A stretch of 20,232 bases of DNA from a virus, in IMG/VR virus record IMGVR_UViG_3300044707_000442, positions 1 through 20,232 of that record; one strand, 5' to 3'. How positions within the stretch are numbered: the stretch's first letter is position 1; every line of letters starts with the position of its first letter. Positions 19,109-20,232 of this stretch are shown here, in pieces. The position numbers and the translations under genes are program-made. The notes below the pieces were generated by a model. The model saw nothing but the letters and a program-made list of their open reading frames with translations, was not told where the DNA came from and did not search any database.

Positions 19109-20232
19109 GGTGCTTCCTCCATCAGCTCGCCAACGAGAACTCGGAAAGCTCGCTCTGCGGTGGCAGGCACAACTCCATTGCCGAGAAGCCGGAGGGAATC
19201 TGTGCGGTTTGTGCTCGTAACCATCCACTGACGAATCTCGGCCAGTTCTTGATCACTGAGACCGGACACATTGGGTCCACCCAACCCATCGGCACTCCCA
19301 TCAAGCAGCAAACCCAATTCTGGTTTAATTTCCCCGCCTGCGTTCTCTCCACCATCGGCGTCAGCTCCTTGTATTGCCGATCCTCGTTGCCGCGGCCGGA
19401 CTTGTGGTCGCGTGCTGTTGGTGTGCCCCAGCAAGCCTGCTCGTTCAGATTCTTTACGCCATGGCCCTTGGCCCTCATCGCCGCAATCTGCTCCGGTGTC
19501 TTCGGGCCTTGGGCGTCGTGGGCTTGTGGCGTTGCCCATTGCCTCGCCGTCGCTTCCAAGGACTTTGCTGATTGGTGATTCGGATTGCTGGAGACTCCTC
19601 TGGCGCCATGCGGTCCCGTTTGCGTGTCGGGCGTCGGCCACAACCCTTGGCGGCTCCCAAGCGAACTGCTGCTCGCCGGGGCGACTTGGCCAGACTCCAT
19701 GAGGCGCGACAGCGTGACCTTGCCCTCGGCAATCCTGCGCTGCGCTGCTTCCGGCGTTGAGGCCAGATGACTGTCGCCTTGGATCGGCGTTGGCCAATTC
19801 GCCGCATCCTTCACCACCGCAGTCGTCAGCGATTCCTGCGAACCCTTCATGCCCCGCGAGCGATCTTGAAAGCCCTGACGCACTTCGCTGGCGCAGACTG
19901 TCGGCCAGTTGTGAATCTGGTTGCGCAGACGAGCTTGCGTTGTCTTGTGCTTGTCCTCGTATTCCTTCCAGCCCTCGGCTGATCCAACTCGGCATGCATC
20001 CTCCGTTGAGATCGTAAGCCAAGATGAAGATCCTTTTCCGCTGGTGCGGCGCGCCGCATTCACTCGCTGACGCCACGCACCACGTCGTTCGGTAACCCAT
20101 TCCTGCCAAGTCTTGCAGCACGTCGGGAAGCCCAAGGCTGATATGTCCCTCGACGTTTTCAGCGAAACAGACACTTGGTCGCATTGCAGCAATTCCGGCT
20201 GCGATAAATGGCCAGAGGTGTCTTGGGTCTTC
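19105..20232 (-). CDS. DNA cytosine-C5 methyltransferase, 5'-truncated by the window
   Basis: 375 residues are visible; the gene continues beyond the right edge. The visible part begins EDPRHLWPFIAAGIAAMRPS, then the ENV motif (CFAENVEGHISLG, motif VI), GAPHQRKRIFILAY (motif VIII) and, after a long variable region, RLLGNGVVPATAERAF (motif X). The methyl-binding motif I and the PC catalytic motif IV are off-window. The variable region (about residues 80-320 of the visible part) has repeated elements such as LADSLRQR, LANADPRR, VADARHAN and GHTNSTR. It probably modifies phage DNA to evade restriction. A second long frame in the same DNA has its own signature. Confidence 0.88.
   Translation of the reverse strand, partial: EDPRHLWPFIAAGIAAMRPSVCFAENVEGHISLGLPDVLQDLAGMGYRTTWCVASASECGAPHQRKRIFILAYDLNGGCMPSWISRGLEGIRGQAQDNASSSAQPDSQLADSLRQRSASGLSRSLAGHEGFAGIADDCGGEGCGELANADPRRQSSGLNAGSSAAQDCRGQGHAVAPHGVWPSRPGEQQFAWEPPRVVADARHANGTAWRQRSLQQSESPISKVLGSDGEAMGNATSPRRPRPEDTGADCGDEGQGPWRKESERAGLLGHTNSTRPQVRPRQRGSAIQGADADGGENAGGEIKPELGLLLDGSADGLGGPNVSGLSDQELAEIRQWMVTSTNRTDSLRLLGNGVVPATAERAFRVLVGELMEEAP
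19122..20192 (-). other. second open frame over the methyltransferase variable region, WPTP-repeat type
   Basis: 356 codons stay open in another register of the same strand. It contains VSVSLKTSRDISALGF, then five W-P-T-like units with W at residues 96, 133, 185, 219 and 255 (NWPTVCASE, NWPTPIQGD, LWPTPDTQT, QWATPQAHD, CWGTPTARD), and LNQNWVCCLMGVPMGW at 289-304. These are the recognisable features of phage proteins often annotated as methyltransferase-related. Its only possible start is TTG (20192). It could be an overlapping gene, a frameshift product or only the other face of a conserved DNA sequence. Confidence 0.4.

Overview
The window is a stretch of a tailed double-stranded DNA phage genome (Caudoviricetes) or a closely related prophage. 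Every gene I can support lies on the minus strand, so the reading order runs from the right edge (position 20232) to the left edge. The phage type is indicated by a large terminase, a portal protein, a scaffold-like protein, a DUF5309/SU10-type major capsid protein, a glycine-rich tail fibre and a phage replication module. The head-tail adaptor-like protein and the absence of tail-sheath or tape-measure genes fit a podovirus-like particle, but the genome continues past both edges. DNA is GC-rich. The host cannot be named from the sequence.

Right part (20232 to about 16900, early genes): a 5'-truncated C5 cytosine DNA methyltransferase comes first. A run of very small coupled genes follows (two unknowns, a Cys-rich zinc-ribbon protein and a DUF3820-like protein), then a helix-turn-helix DNA-binding protein that could be the terminase small subunit. 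An AT-rich gap of about 160 bp holds a possible promoter.

Replication and recombination part (17357 to 11352): a winged-helix-type replication initiator carries inside its own gene four 17-bp palindromic iterons next to an AT-rich tract, the layout of the lambda origin inside gene O. Downstream are an I-Ssp6803I-like PD-(D/E)XK nuclease, small coupled proteins, a DnaB-type helicase, a Holliday-junction-resolvase-like nuclease, a gp2.5-like ssDNA-binding protein and a Cas4/RecB-type nuclease.

Middle part (11351 to 8280): a small HExxH protein, four micro-genes of 42-51 codons joined by ATGA-type overlaps, a 70-aa protein, the large terminase and a zinc-ribbon protein. Two non-coding stretches (8156-8279 and 7560-7867) flank a 95-aa gene and hold direct repeats, palindromes and tandem repeats. 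They look like a control region ahead of the virion genes.

Left part (7559 to 16): scaffold, major capsid, decoration-like protein, a 112-aa protein, portal, a 69-aa protein, glycine-rich fibre, a fibre-associated protein and the adaptor. The portal lies downstream of the capsid gene. A very stable UUCG-type hairpin separates the capsid/decoration genes from the portal section.

Most neighbouring genes overlap by 1, 4 or 8 bases, so translational coupling is the rule. No tRNA, CRISPR array, insertion sequence, integrase or recognisable lysis gene was seen.
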